Assembly (NCBI RefSeq): GCF_014202645.1
Contig: NZ_JACHHG010000001.1
Location: forward strand, 124,001 to 188,000
From: Deinobacterium chartae
GTDB lineage: Bacteria; Deinococcota; Deinococci; Deinococcales; Deinococcaceae
DNA length: 64,000 nucleotides
Direction of reading: 5' to 3'
The position numbers and the translations under genes are program-made. The notes under the pieces were generated by a model, which did not search any database, was not told where the DNA came from, and was given only the letters and a program-made list of their open reading frames with translations. This document shows positions 47,844 through 56,372 of the stretch, one piece after another. Positions within the stretch are counted from its first letter, which is position 1. Each line of letters opens with the position of its first letter.

Positions 47844-48854
47844 ATGTCGAGACGCGCCCTGCTGACCCTGCTGGCCGCCTGCACCGGACTGCCCGCCCTG
47901 GCCGCTCCCAGCCCGGCCGAGACCTTCGAACAGGTCTGGACGCTGATCGAACGCCGCTACATCTACCGCGCCCGTTTCGAACCGCGCTCCCCGCTGAGTC
48001 CTCTGCCGCTGCCGCGCAAAAGCGACGCCGCGCTGCCCGACGCGCTGCGCCGAGAACTGCTGTGGCAGCTGGGCACCTGGCAGGACGTGCGCGATTACTA
48101 CCTCGAGCGGATCCGCCAGACCGCCGACGCGGACGCGGCGCAGCGCCTGATCGGGGAGGCCGTGAGCTGGCTGCGCGACGATCACAGCGTCTACTACCCG
48201 CCCGAGCGCGCCCGCCAGGTCCGGGCGCTGTACCCGGATCTTCCCTGCCTGCCCCTCTCCGGGGCAACCGAAACCTCCTCGAGGCAGGTGAGCGCGCAGT
48301 TGCTGGGCACGGTCGGCGTGCTTCGCATCCCGGACTTCGAGGGCTTCGCTCGCCCGGCAGAGGTCGAGGCTGCCCTGGCCGACCTCGAGACCAGGGGAGC
48401 GCGCGCGTTCGTGCTCGATCTGCGCGGCAACCCGGGCGGGCAACTGCTGGCCATGACCCGCACCGCCGCGCTGTTCGAGCGCGGCCTGCTGTGGCGGCTG
48501 CGCCTGCGCGGCTCGTTCCCGACCCCGCTGCCCACTTGGCCGCCGCTGGGAACGCCGCGTTTTCACCAGCCGCTGGCGATCCTGATCGACGCGAACGTTC
48601 ACTCGGCCGCCGAAGGTTTCGCCGGAGGCCTGCAGGCACGCGGGCGCGCCCGCATCTTTGGGCAGACGCCCAGCGCCGGCAACGTGGAAGCGGTCATGCC
48701 CTACTGCCTCGAGGGCGGTGCGCTCGTGATGGTTGCGACCGGGCAGCTCGCGCCGATGGGCAGCGCGAGCTGGGAAGGTCAGGGTGTACGCCCCGACGAA
48801 ACCGGAGGACTCGAGGAAGCCGCGAGGTGGGCAGGCAGCCAGGCCAGCGACTGA
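47844..48854 (+). CDS. exported S41-family peptidase-like protein
   Basis: A 336-residue exported protein: [20 protein letters not shown] is the signal peptide. The middle has no PDZ domain; the C-terminal half matches the tail-specific protease core, with [26 protein letters not shown] (typical D-x-R-x-N-x-G-G) and a probable nucleophile serine in [11 protein letters not shown]. The lysine that usually follows (F-G-K-G) is replaced in [10 protein letters not shown]. It may use another base, as some S41 relatives do, or be inactive. The ATG is seven bases after TAAGCT. No neighbour suggests a role. Confidence 0.82.
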   Translation: MSRRALLTLLAACTGLPALAAPSPAETFEQVWTLIERRYIYRARFEPRSPLSPLPLPRKSDAALPDALRRELLWQLGTWQDVRDYYLERIRQTADADAAQRLIGEAVSWLRDDHSVYYPPERARQVRALYPDLPCLPLSGATETSSRQVSAQLLGTVGVLRIPDFEGFARPAEVEAALADLETRGARAFVLDLRGNPGGQLLAMTRTAALFERGLLWRLRLRGSFPTPLPTWPPLGTPRFHQPLAILIDANVHSAAEGFAGGLQARGRARIFGQTPSAGNVEAVMPYCLEGGALVMVATGQLAPMGSASWEGQGVRPDETGGLEEAARWAGSQASD

Positions 48855-48877
48855 GGCAGGGCATGATCCGCCCTAGG

Positions 48878-50023
48878 TCATGCGGACAGCACCTCGAGGG
48901 TTTTGCGCGCGATCAGCAACTCTTCGTCGGTCGGGATCACCCACACCGCTACCCGCGAACTGTCCGCACTGATGCGCGCCTCGCCCCTCGAGGCATTGCG
49001 CTGCGCGTCCAGCTCGATGCCCAGGAACTCCAAGCCGGCCAGGGCCTCGGCACGCGTGTCGGCGTCGTTCTCCCCCACCCCGCCGGTGAACACCACCGCG
49101 TTAAGCCCGCCCATCGCGGCCGCGTAAGCCCCGACCGTCTTGGTCAGGCGGTAGCTCATCACCTCGAGGGCGCGCTGCGCCCAGCGGTTGCCCTCGCCCG
49201 CCGCGCGGCGCAGGTCCCGCAGGTCGTTCGAGACGCCCGAGAGGCCCAGCAGCCCCGAGCGTTTGTTCAGCAGCTCGCGCGCGTGCTCCACCCCGCCGCG
49301 CTCGGCGATCCACAGGGCGACAGCCGGGTCCAAGTCGCCCGAGCGCGTTCCCATCACCAGCCCCTCGAGCGGGGTAAAGCCCATGCTGGTGTCTACCGAT
49401 CGGCCGAATTTCACGGCGGCGGCCGAAGCGCCGTTGCCCAGGTGCAGCGAGATCACCCGCAGGTCCTCGAGGGGTTGACCCAGCCGCTGCGCCAGCTGGC
49501 CGGTCACGTACTCGTGGCTGGTGCCGTGAAAGCCGTAGCGGCGGATGCCGTGTTCGGTGTAAAAGCGCGATTCGATGGCGTACAGGTAGGCGCGCTCGGG
49601 CAGGGTCGCGTGAAAGGCCGTATCGAAAACGGCCACCATCGGCAGGCCCGGCAGCACCTCGGCGGCGGCGCGGATGCCCTGGATGTTGGCCGGGTTGTGC
49701 AGCGGGGCGAGGTGCGCCATCTCCTGCAGCGTGCGCATGACTTCCGGACCGATGCGCACCGGGGTGCGGAAGCGCTCGCCGCCGTGCACCACCCGGTGTC
49801 CGACCGCAGCGATGCTTTCGAGCGGAAGGCGCGCGGCCAGCTGGCGCATGGCGGCGGTATGATCCGGCGCGGTGACGCTTTCGCTGCGGCCGTCGAGGGT
49901 CAGGGTGGCCGCAGCGTTGCCCACGCGTTCAACGATGCCCCGGTGGTGGGTCTCCCCCGTTTCCGGGTTGGTGATCTGGAACTTGAGGCTGCTGCTGCCG
50001 CAGTTGATGACCAGGATGTTCAC
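48878..50023 (-). CDS. ackA: acetate kinase
   Basis: AckA interconverts acetyl phosphate and acetate with ATP/ADP. The 381-residue protein has the ASKHA fold with ILVINCGSSSLKF at the N-terminus, GHRVVHGGE (substrate arginine), the histidine in YGFHGTSHEYV, HLGNGASAAAV, and GGVGENDADTR. The start is the GTG at 50023, six bases after TACGAT (50030-50035), so it is probably leaderless. It lies 37 bases after the end of miaA and just downstream of copy C of the 39-bp repeat. No pta gene is adjacent. Confidence 0.96.
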   Translation of the reverse strand: MNILVINCGSSSLKFQITNPETGETHHRGIVERVGNAAATLTLDGRSESVTAPDHTAAMRQLAARLPLESIAAVGHRVVHGGERFRTPVRIGPEVMRTLQEMAHLAPLHNPANIQGIRAAAEVLPGLPMVAVFDTAFHATLPERAYLYAIESRFYTEHGIRRYGFHGTSHEYVTGQLAQRLGQPLEDLRVISLHLGNGASAAAVKFGRSVDTSMGFTPLEGLVMGTRSGDLDPAVALWIAERGGVEHARELLNKRSGLLGLSGVSNDLRDLRRAAGEGNRWAQRALEVMSYRLTKTVGAYAAAMGGLNAVVFTGGVGENDADTRAEALAGLEFLGIELDAQRNASRGEARISADSSRVAVWVIPTDEELLIARKTLEVLSA

Positions 50024-50045
50024 GCTGCCATCGTACCGCGTCGTT

Positions 50046-50084
50046 GTTAGTGAAAGTATTCACGATATTTCGAGGTCGTGAATT
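50046..50084 (-). repeat. 39-bp dispersed element, copy C, overlapping miaA
   Basis: Minus-strand copy, 31 of 39 bases identical to copies A and B. The conserved GAAATATCGTGAA block supplies the miaA stop codon (TGA at 50060-50062) and the element encodes its last residues. Confidence 0.75.
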
Positions 50085-50968
50085 TTTTGTTTCATGATTC
50101 GTTCGGCCTGCAGGGGATCATGCAGCGCCGCTCCCAGCTGCGTGCGCAGAAACGTGCGCTGCCGCTTGGCGTAACGCCGCGTGGCCAACACGATGTCCGC
50201 GCGCATGCGCGCACGGTCGGTCAAACCCTGTGCAAAGACCAGCGCCTCGCGGTATCCGATCGCCTGCAGGGCCGTCGGCCTGCGGGCAGCCTGTCTCAGC
50301 GGACCGAGCACCCGCAGCGCCTCCTCGACCAGCCCGTCCGCGATCATGCGGTCGGTGCGCAGCGCGATGCGGCGCTCGAGCTCGGCCTCCGGCGGACTGA
50401 TCGCCACCACTTCGGCACTCAGCACGGGCTGCGCTTGCGGAAACTCGGACGGAAAGCGGCCGGTGGCGCGGTACACCTCGAGGCTGCGCAGCAACCGACG
50501 CGGATTGCGCTCGATGCGCACGAGTTCCGCCGGGCGCAACGCCGCCACCTCGGCGAGCATGGCCTCCAGGCCGCGCTCGGCCAGTTCGTCCTCGAGTGCG
50601 CGCATGGCCGCCGGGTCCGAGGGCGGAGTGGTGGGCAGGCCGCGCAGCAGCGCCGAGAGGTAAAAGGCCGTGCCGCCCACGATCAGCGGAAGGCGTCCAC
50701 GTGCGCGCACCTCCTCCACCGCCGCCACGGCGTCGCGCGCGAACTGCACCACATCGTAGTCTTCGGTCACCTCGCGGATGTCGATCAGGTGGTGCGGCAC
50801 GCCCGCGCGCTCCTGCGGGGTCGGCTTGGCGGTCCCGATGTCCAGGCCGCGGTAAACCATCATGGCATCGGCCGAGATCACCTCCAGGGGAAACTCGCGC
50901 CCCAGGCGCAGGCTGAGGTCGGTCTTGCCGCTGGCGGTCGGTCCGGTGAGGATAACGGCACGGGTCAC
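50060..50968 (-). CDS. miaA: tRNA dimethylallyltransferase
   Basis: MiaA adds a dimethylallyl group to adenosine 37 of tRNAs reading U-starting codons. The 302-residue protein has the P-loop LTGPTASGKTDLS, the acid base region ISADAMMVYRGLDIGTAKP, PHHLID, GGTAFYLSALLRGL, and the C-terminal RRYAKRQRTFLRTQ. The GTG start is seven bases after TAAACT (50976-50981). The final eight residues (KIHDLEIS) are encoded by a copy of the 39-bp repeat, so the natural C-terminus seems to have been replaced or extended. Confidence 0.94.
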   Translation of the reverse strand: MTRAVILTGPTASGKTDLSLRLGREFPLEVISADAMMVYRGLDIGTAKPTPQERAGVPHHLIDIREVTEDYDVVQFARDAVAAVEEVRARGRLPLIVGGTAFYLSALLRGLPTTPPSDPAAMRALEDELAERGLEAMLAEVAALRPAELVRIERNPRRLLRSLEVYRATGRFPSEFPQAQPVLSAEVVAISPPEAELERRIALRTDRMIADGLVEEALRVLGPLRQAARRPTALQAIGYREALVFAQGLTDRARMRADIVLATRRYAKRQRTFLRTQLGAALHDPLQAERIMKQKIHDLEIS

Positions 50969-50975
50969 AAACAGG

Positions 50976-50981
50976 AGTTTA
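50976..50981 (-). promoter_or_regulatory. -10 box of miaA
   Basis: TAAACT on the minus strand, seven bases before the GTG start; it lies 11 bases from the divergent TACTCT box. Confidence 0.45.
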
Positions 50982-50992
50982 CGGCGTGATGA

Positions 50993-50998
50993 TACTCT
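50993..50998 (+). promoter_or_regulatory. -10 box of the hsp20 leader
   Basis: TACTCT six bases before the ATG of a 16-codon reading frame. Confidence 0.4.
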
Positions 50999-51004
50999 GG
51001 AGCT

Positions 51005-51055
51005 ATGACCCTGTGCCCCACCACGACTTGGCCGCTGATCGGAGTAGAGGCGTGA
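51005..51055 (+). CDS. possible 16-codon leader peptide upstream of hsp20
   Basis: A short frame reading MTLCPTTTWPLIGVEA, with its ATG six bases after TACTCT, the spacing of leaderless genes here. Its TGA overlaps the GTG of hsp20 (GTGA at 51052-51055), which would couple the two. It could be a chance frame; the two-sided fit (leaderless start plus overlapping stop) is the only support. Confidence 0.35.
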   Translation: MTLCPTTTWPLIGVEA

Positions 51056-51435
51056 ACGAACTGTCCCTAGAGCGGCTCAACACCCTGATGAAACTGCGCC
51101 AGGAGGTCGAAAACCTCGAGGTCGGCGGGCCGTGGTCGCCGGCGGCCGACTGGCTGGAAACCGATACGCACCTGATTCTGCTGATGGACCTGCCCGGCGT
51201 GGACCCCGAGAGCCTCGAGGTCGAAGAAAGCGAGGAAGGCCTGACCCTGGCGGGTGCGCGCGAACAGCTGGACCTCGAGGGCGAGGTGCTGGGCCGTGAG
51301 CGCCCGCAGGGCAGCTTCACCCGCAGCCTCGAGCTGCCGCGCGAGATCGTTCCGGGCAGCGGCGAGGCCCGCTTGCGCAACGGCGTGCTGGTGTTGCGCC
51401 TCGAGAAGCGCCACAAGACCATCAACGCCGGATAA
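51052..51435 (+). CDS. Hsp20/alpha-crystallin family small heat-shock protein
   Basis: A 127-residue small heat-shock chaperone that holds unfolding proteins. The alpha-crystallin domain (about 30-118) is evident from LLMDLPGVDPESLEVEESEEGL, GSFTRSLELPREI and the terminal G-x-L motif in NGVLVLRLEK; a short tail follows without a clear I-x-I. The GTG at 51052 follows GGAG at 9 bases and overlaps the stop of a possible leader peptide. No sigma-32 or CIRCE-type control element is seen. It is divergent from miaA. Confidence 0.87.
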   Translation: MNELSLERLNTLMKLRQEVENLEVGGPWSPAADWLETDTHLILLMDLPGVDPESLEVEESEEGLTLAGAREQLDLEGEVLGRERPQGSFTRSLELPREIVPGSGEARLRNGVLVLRLEKRHKTINAG

Positions 51436-51452
51436 GCCCTTCGGCGCCCCGA

Positions 51453-51477
51453 GAAGCCCCGCCTGAAGCGGGGCTTC
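51453..51477 (+). terminator. terminator of hsp20
   Basis: GAAGCCCCGC / GCGGGGCTTC stem with five-base loop, 11 bases before the TATAAT of the next gene. No T-run. Confidence 0.6.
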
Positions 51478-51488
51478 ATGCTGCGTGT

Positions 51489-51494
51489 TATAAT
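51489..51494 (+). promoter_or_regulatory. -10 box of the Xaa-Pro aminopeptidase gene
   Basis: Perfect TATAAT seven bases before the ATG at 51502. Confidence 0.55.
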
Positions 51495-51501
51495 CCGCCG
51501 C

Positions 51502-52539
51502 ATGCAAAAACTCCTCAGCACCCTCAGCGGCGCGCAACTCGACGCGCTGTGGGTGACCAAACCGGAGAACGTCCGCTACCTCAGCGGCTTCACCACCCCC
51601 AAGGACGGCCGCGTCCTGATCACGCCGGAGCGCAGCATCCTGTACACCGACGCGCGCTACACCGTGCAGGCCCAGGAGGAATCCGCGCTCGAGGTGGTCA
51701 TCGCCCGCGGTCCCGAGGTGCTCGCGCACGCCGCCGAGGTGGTGCGCGGCAAGCGGGTCGGTTTCGAGGCCGAACACCTGAGTGTCGCCGCCCTCGAGGA
51801 CCTCTCGGCCCTGGAAGCCTCGCTGGTCCCCACCCGGGGTCTGGTCGAGATCCTGCGGCGCATCAAGACCCCCGAGGAGATCGCAAAGATCCGCCGCGCG
51901 CAGGAACTGGCCGACAACGCGCTGCAGGCGGTGCTGCCGCAGCTGCGGGCCGGGGTGCGCGAAATTGACATCGCGCTGGAGCTCGAGTACCACCTGCGCC
52001 GCGCCGGAGCCTCGGGTCCCTCGTTCGATTTCATCGTGGCGGGCGGTCCGCGCAGCGCGATGCCGCACGGCGTGGCCAGCGAGCGCGTGCTGCAAGACGG
52101 CGACCTGGTCACCATCGACATGGGCGCGGTGTGGGACGGCTACCACAGCGACATGACCCGCGCCTACCCGGTCGGCGAGATCCGCGAGCAACTGCGCGGC
52201 TTTTACCGCGCGGTCAAGGCCGCCCTCGAGGCGGCCGTGGCCCAGGTGCGCCCCGGGGTCTCGTGCCCTGAACTGGACGCGGTGGCGCGCGGCGTGCTGG
52301 CCGAGCACGGCCTGGCCGAGTACTTCGCGCACTCGCTGGGCCACGGCGTGGGCCTGGCCATCCACGAGGCCCCTTCGCTGAGCGCCCTGTCGCAAGACGT
52401 CCTCGAGGCGGGCATGGTGATCACGGTGGAGCCGGGCGTATACCTGCCCGGCGTGGGCGGCGTGCGCCTCGAGCACCTGTTGGTGGTGACCGAGAGCGGA
52501 CACGAGGTGCTCTCGGCTTCGCCGATTCCGGAGTTATGA
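51502..52539 (+). CDS. M24 family Xaa-Pro aminopeptidase/dipeptidase
   Basis: A cytoplasmic 345-residue metallopeptidase that removes N-terminal residues before proline. The N-terminal creatinase-like domain (1-115) is followed by the pita-bread domain with the five metal ligands visible: two aspartates in [16 protein letters not shown], the histidine in [12 protein letters not shown], and the glutamates in [10 protein letters not shown] and GVRLEHLL. The start ATG 51502 is seven bases after TATAAT; the in-frame ATG at 51478 lies in the hsp20 terminator and is unlikely. Its stop overlaps the RlpA-like gene (ATGA). Confidence 0.93.
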   Translation: MQKLLSTLSGAQLDALWVTKPENVRYLSGFTTPKDGRVLITPERSILYTDARYTVQAQEESALEVVIARGPEVLAHAAEVVRGKRVGFEAEHLSVAALEDLSALEASLVPTRGLVEILRRIKTPEEIAKIRRAQELADNALQAVLPQLRAGVREIDIALELEYHLRRAGASGPSFDFIVAGGPRSAMPHGVASERVLQDGDLVTIDMGAVWDGYHSDMTRAYPVGEIREQLRGFYRAVKAALEAAVAQVRPGVSCPELDAVARGVLAEHGLAEYFAHSLGHGVGLAIHEAPSLSALSQDVLEAGMVITVEPGVYLPGVGGVRLEHLLVVTESGHEVLSASPIPEL

Positions 52540-52883
52540 GGCGGCTCGCGCTGACGGTTCTGAGCGCTGCGGTGTGCCTGAGCGGTACAGGCCGCGCGGC
52601 GGACGAGTTCGTGCAGAAGGGCAGCGCCGTGTATTACGGGGGCCGTAAGGACTCCGAGACCACCATGGTGGCCGCCCACCCGTCCCTGCCGTTTGGGACC
52701 TGGGTGGAGGTGCGCCACACCCGTACGGGCAAGACCGTGCGGGTCAAGATCAACGACCGTGGACCGTTCGGCAATCCGGCCCGCATCATCGACCTGTCGC
52801 GCGACGCGGCGTCGGCCCTGGGCATCTTGCGCGAGGGCGTAGCCCCGGTGATCTTGCGGGTAGTCGCACCCGCAGCGCGCTGA
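52536..52883 (+). CDS. RlpA-like double-psi beta-barrel exported protein
   Basis: A 115-residue exported protein: signal peptide to about residue 21 (SGTGRA), then a double-psi beta-barrel of the RlpA (septal-ring lytic transglycosylase) type. [23 protein letters not shown] and [19 protein letters not shown] carry the family hallmarks, including the catalytic aspartate in NDRGPF. RlpA cuts glycan strands lacking stem peptides. There is no SPOR domain. The ATG overlaps the peptidase stop codon, so it is translated with it. Confidence 0.9.
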   Translation: MRRLALTVLSAAVCLSGTGRAADEFVQKGSAVYYGGRKDSETTMVAAHPSLPFGTWVEVRHTRTGKTVRVKINDRGPFGNPARIIDLSRDAASALGILREGVAPVILRVVAPAAR

Positions 52884-52935
52884 TCGTGTAGGATGTGCTG
52901 GGTCTGGTCACACAACCCGTCTAGGAGGATTTAAG

Positions 52936-53379
52936 ATGTCCGATACCGCACTGCTTACCCTGGATACGATCGCCAAGTATCTGAAGGATAAAGAGGTCAT
53001 TCTCGAGATTCAGGAGCAGAACAACACCCGTTTCATCCGTATGGGCTGGAAGTTCGAGATGGGCGACGCCGCCGTGCTGATCAGCGTCAACGACGGTCCC
53101 AACGAGACCAGCCGCCTCGAGATCACCTGCGTGACCCAGAAGACCTACCAAGATCGCATGAACGAGGTGGTCCAGCTGCTCAACAGCCGCAACCGCGAGC
53201 GCGCCTTCAGCCGCTCGATCGATGCGGACGGCAACGTCTGGCTCGAGTACGTGGGCTTCTACCCCACCCTCTCCGAGTTCCCCCAGGAAACCTTTGACAC
53301 GCTGTTCGGCGGCGTGCTGATGCACTTCCAGGACGACTACGCCGCGCTCGAGGGCTTCCAGCCCAGCGCCCAGGCGTAA
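52936..53379 (+). CDS. YbjN-domain protein
   Basis: A 147-residue soluble protein of the YbjN/type III secretion chaperone-like fold. The start ([21 protein letters not shown]) and the alternating beta-strand segments around [24 protein letters not shown], and [15 protein letters not shown] match that superfamily; the overall length is typical. In E. coli YbjN affects motility and stress responses, but the mechanism is unknown. Codon use fits the rest of the window. The ATG follows GGAGGATTTAAG. It has its own promoter-like TAGGAT at 52889-52894 and a good terminator. Confidence 0.8.
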   Translation: MSDTALLTLDTIAKYLKDKEVILEIQEQNNTRFIRMGWKFEMGDAAVLISVNDGPNETSRLEITCVTQKTYQDRMNEVVQLLNSRNRERAFSRSIDADGNVWLEYVGFYPTLSEFPQETFDTLFGGVLMHFQDDYAALEGFQPSAQA

Positions 53380-53385
53380 TGTAGG

Positions 53386-53409
53386 GGCGGTCAGTCTGAC
53401 CGCCTTTTT
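53386..53409 (+). terminator. terminator of the YbjN-like gene
   Basis: GGCGGTCA / TGACCGCC stem with a three-base loop and five T. Confidence 0.85.
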
Positions 53410-53418
53410 CCTGGACTT

Positions 53419-53457
53419 GTAAGTGAATGTTTTCACGATATTTCTGGATAGTGAAAT
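53419..53457 (-). repeat. 39-bp dispersed element, copy D
   Basis: Minus-strand copy, 32 of 39 bases identical to copies A and B. It lies ten bases after the terminator of the YbjN-like gene and 130 bases before the next ATG. Confidence 0.75.
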
Positions 53458-53587
53458 AATTGTTTTATTACCAGATGATCGCTTCGGGCCCTCAGCGCAA
53501 AAAGTGGGTCATCGTGGCTTCACGGCGCTTGAACTACGCTGCGTTTGCCCGGCGCAGGCAAAACGCCTCTCGGGCCCGGAGGACCGT

Positions 53588-54169
53588 ATGAACCAGAAGA
53601 CACTCGGCATCATTGCCCTCGTCTGCTCGCCCGCCATGCTGATCGAGGGACTGCGCCACAACCTGAAACCGGTTCCCAACGAACTGACCGACCCGACCGG
53701 AGCGCTGCTGTACGCCGCCTTCTCGATCGGCTGGCTGTGCTCGATGATCGGGCTCCGGCGCCTGCGCGCAGCCGGAGACGGCCAAGCAGGCCGCTACCTG
53801 CTGGACCTGACCCTGGCCAGCATCACGCTGGCCATCTTGCAGACCCCCATGGACCTGCTCAAGCTTCCCACGTCGCATCCGCTGTACCTGGTGACCGACC
53901 TTGCGTGGCCGGCGAGCATGCTGCTGACCTTCGTGGTCAGTGTCGCCGCGCTGTTCGCCCGCGCCCTGCCCGGCTGGACCCGCTTCGTCCCGATGCTGTG
54001 CGGCATCTCGGTTCCCCTCACGCTGCTGCTGACCCTGCTGCTGGGCCGGGAACTGCCCGGACTGCTCATGCTGCTGCACACCGCGGTCGCCTGGGCCCTG
54101 CTCGGCTGGGTGGTCTACCGCAGCAACCCGCAGGGCCCAGCGCCCCTGCGCCCCCAACTCGCCGCCTGA
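53588..54169 (+). CDS. polytopic membrane protein of unknown function
   Basis: A 193-residue protein with about six hydrophobic segments (residues 6-22, 38-57, 69-84, 101-122, 128-147, 152-173). A loop of RLRAAGDGQAG follows segment two. I do not recognise a family. The ATG at 53588 follows GGAGGACCGT at 5 bases, and the in-frame upstream extension includes the 39-bp repeat and is rejected. It converges on the MBL gene with only three bases between the stops. Confidence 0.65.
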   Translation: MNQKTLGIIALVCSPAMLIEGLRHNLKPVPNELTDPTGALLYAAFSIGWLCSMIGLRRLRAAGDGQAGRYLLDLTLASITLAILQTPMDLLKLPTSHPLYLVTDLAWPASMLLTFVVSVAALFARALPGWTRFVPMLCGISVPLTLLLTLLLGRELPGLLMLLHTAVAWALLGWVVYRSNPQGPAPLRPQLAA

Positions 54170-54172
54170 GCG

Positions 54173-55021
54173 CTAGCGGGGCAGCGCCCGCAGGCGGTAG
54201 CCGCCCTTGGGGTTCGGCTCGAAACGCCCGAAAGCGTGCCGTGGATCGTGCGGCGGGGCGATCACCGCAGCGGCCTCGGCCCAGCGGGGAAACAGCTCCT
54301 TGCGCTTCTCGAGGCAGGTCACCGGGTACAGGTCATAGCCCATCACGTACGGGTAAGGCGCGTGCGCAAAGCTGGGCAGCAGATCGGCGGTGTAGACCAG
54401 GGTCTGGCCTTCGGACTCGAGGATCACCGCCTGCTGGCCCAGGTTGTGCCCCGGTGCGGGCAGCACCCGCAGCCCCGGCAGAATCTCGGCCTCACCCTCA
54501 ACGCGCTCGAACAGTCCCGCGCGCTCGACCGGCTCGATGTACTCGTCCACGTAGTACGAGCCGCGCGAGCGCTCGTGCGCATGGTAGGCGTCGTACAGCT
54601 CCTGGGCCTGCACCAGGTAGCTGGCCCGCGCGAAAGTCGGCTTGCCCTGCGCGTCCACGTTGCGCCCGGCGTGATCGAAGTGCAGGTGCGTGTTGATCAC
54701 CAAGTCGATGTCCGAGGGTTCCAGGCCCATGGCGCGCAGGCCGCTGAACACCGTCTCGTCGCGCTCGAGGGCAAACATGCTCTCGAACTTCTCGCCGCCG
54801 CGGTCCCACATGCCGGTCTCGACCAGCACGTTCTTGCCGTCGAGCTGGATCAGCAGCGGGTTGATGCGCAGCCGCACGCGGTTCTGATCGTCTGCTTCGG
54901 CCACCTTGGACCATAAAACCTTGGGGACCACGCCGAACATGGCTCCTCCATCCAGGCCAAAACTGCCGTCGGTGAGCGAGGTGACACGGGCGCGGCCGAT
55001 GGTGAGCGAATGAAGCCACAT
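54173..55021 (-). CDS. metallo-beta-lactamase fold hydrolase
   Basis: A 282-residue MBL-superfamily hydrolase. The zinc motif H-x-H-x-D-H is NTHLHFDHAG, followed by a histidine in PAPGHNLGQQA, an aspartate in YTADLLPS and a final histidine in APPHDPRHAF. The overall layout resembles lactonases and other N-acyl-homoserine-lactonase-like or related esterases. The specific substrate is unknown. TACAGT (55028-55033) lies six bases before the ATG. It ends three bases from the convergent membrane-protein gene. Confidence 0.88.
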   Translation of the reverse strand: MWLHSLTIGRARVTSLTDGSFGLDGGAMFGVVPKVLWSKVAEADDQNRVRLRINPLLIQLDGKNVLVETGMWDRGGEKFESMFALERDETVFSGLRAMGLEPSDIDLVINTHLHFDHAGRNVDAQGKPTFARASYLVQAQELYDAYHAHERSRGSYYVDEYIEPVERAGLFERVEGEAEILPGLRVLPAPGHNLGQQAVILESEGQTLVYTADLLPSFAHAPYPYVMGYDLYPVTCLEKRKELFPRWAEAAAVIAPPHDPRHAFGRFEPNPKGGYRLRALPR

Positions 55022-55027
55022 GGCAGG

Positions 55028-55033
55028 ACTGTA
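55028..55033 (-). promoter_or_regulatory. -10 box of the MBL gene
   Basis: TACAGT on the minus strand, six bases before the ATG. Confidence 0.45.
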
Positions 55034-55091
55034 ACACGAACGGATGTTAGGGACAGGGATTTGGGCTGCGCGGCGCCGCTCGCACGCCCAG

Positions 55092-56372
55092 TCAGCGCTG
55101 CGGCGCGGCGACAGGGGCCTGCTTTTCCTGCGCCTGGGCCTCGAGGTGGCGCAGCGAACGCGAGAAGAAGCCCAGCAAGCACAGCAGCGCGCCCAGCAGG
55201 CCCCCGCCGATGAACAGCCCGCGCACGCCGATCACCTCTCCGAATGCTCCGGCGATGAGCAAGCCCACCGGCGCGGCCAGGCCCATGACCGTGCTGAGCA
55301 GCGACAGCACCCGCCCCTGCAGCTGGTTGGGGATGGTGATTTGCAGCAGTGCGCTGATCGGGGCGTTGCCGAACGCAAAGGTGATGCCGCTGACCGCCCA
55401 CCACAGCACGGCCAGCCAGAAGGCGTCGGCGGGGGCAAGTGCGGTAAGGCTCAGGGTGAGGCACGACAGGCCCAGGCCCAGCAGCAGGGCCGTTACCTGA
55501 CGGCGGGGTGCGAGCGCGGTAACCAGCAGGCCGCCCAGCAGCATCCCGACGCCCGAGAGGCCTTCCATCAGAGCCACCTGACCGGCACCGCCGCCGAAAT
55601 GCTCGCGGACCAGCAGCAGGGTGAGCGTAAAAGTCGGCATGATCACGGTGACGACCACACCCAGCAGCAGGTACAGGTGCCGCAGACCGCGATGGTGCCA
55701 GACCAGCGCCAGACCCTCACGGAAATCGGCCCACACCCCCTGTTGCTGCTCGGGCGGAATCCGCAGCTGCGGAACGCGAAAAAACAGCAGCGGCACGATG
55801 CCCAGCACGGCGGTCACGAGGTCGATGGCCAGCGCAGCGCTCAACGGCAAGACGCTGATGGCCAGCGCGCCCAGCGGCGCGGCGGCAACGGTCATCAGAC
55901 CCTGCAGGGTCTGGTTGAGCCCGGCTGCGCGCGGCAGAAAGTCGGTGGGGACCAGCATGGCGGTGCTGGCAGCCGCAGCGGGTGCCTGAAACGCCTGCAT
56001 GCTGCTGCGGACGAACATCATGGCGTACACCTGCCACATCTGCACCTGCTCGGTGGCAAACAGGTAGATCAAGACGGCCATGCACAGCGCCGAGACGCTG
56101 TCCGCAATGATCATGATGGCGCGGCGGCTGTAGCGGTCGGCCAGGGTGCCGCCCAGCGGTCCGAGCAGGGCCTGCGGCAGCAGCGCTGCGAGCCCGGCCA
56201 TGCTGAGCGCGGCCACGCTGCCGGTCGTCTCGGTGATCCACCACAGCAAGACGAACTGCGTCAGGGCCGAACCGACCAGTGACAGGCCCTGCCCGGCGAA
56301 GATCAGCCCGAAGCGCCGGGCCCAGCCGGGACCCGGGTGCGGCAGCGCCTCCGAGAACCTCAGCGGGTCCAC
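55092..56372 (-). CDS. MFS transporter, DHA/MFS_3-like
   Basis: A 426-residue major facilitator with twelve membrane segments. The loop 2-3 motif reads GPLGGTLADRYSRR (the family G-x-x-x-D-R-x-x-R-R), and ALIDLVTAV-type and IPNQLQGRVLS segments match enterobactin/macrolide exporter relatives (EntS/MefA group). Its GTG start lies inside the end of the tetR gene (13-base overlap), so the two are co-translated. A likely drug or metabolite exporter under the control of that regulator. Confidence 0.87.
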   Translation of the reverse strand: MDPLRFSEALPHPGPGWARRFGLIFAGQGLSLVGSALTQFVLLWWITETTGSVAALSMAGLAALLPQALLGPLGGTLADRYSRRAIMIIADSVSALCMAVLIYLFATEQVQMWQVYAMMFVRSSMQAFQAPAAAASTAMLVPTDFLPRAAGLNQTLQGLMTVAAAPLGALAISVLPLSAALAIDLVTAVLGIVPLLFFRVPQLRIPPEQQQGVWADFREGLALVWHHRGLRHLYLLLGVVVTVIMPTFTLTLLLVREHFGGGAGQVALMEGLSGVGMLLGGLLVTALAPRRQVTALLLGLGLSCLTLSLTALAPADAFWLAVLWWAVSGITFAFGNAPISALLQITIPNQLQGRVLSLLSTVMGLAAPVGLLIAGAFGEVIGVRGLFIGGGLLGALLCLLGFFSRSLRHLEAQAQEKQAPVAAPQR

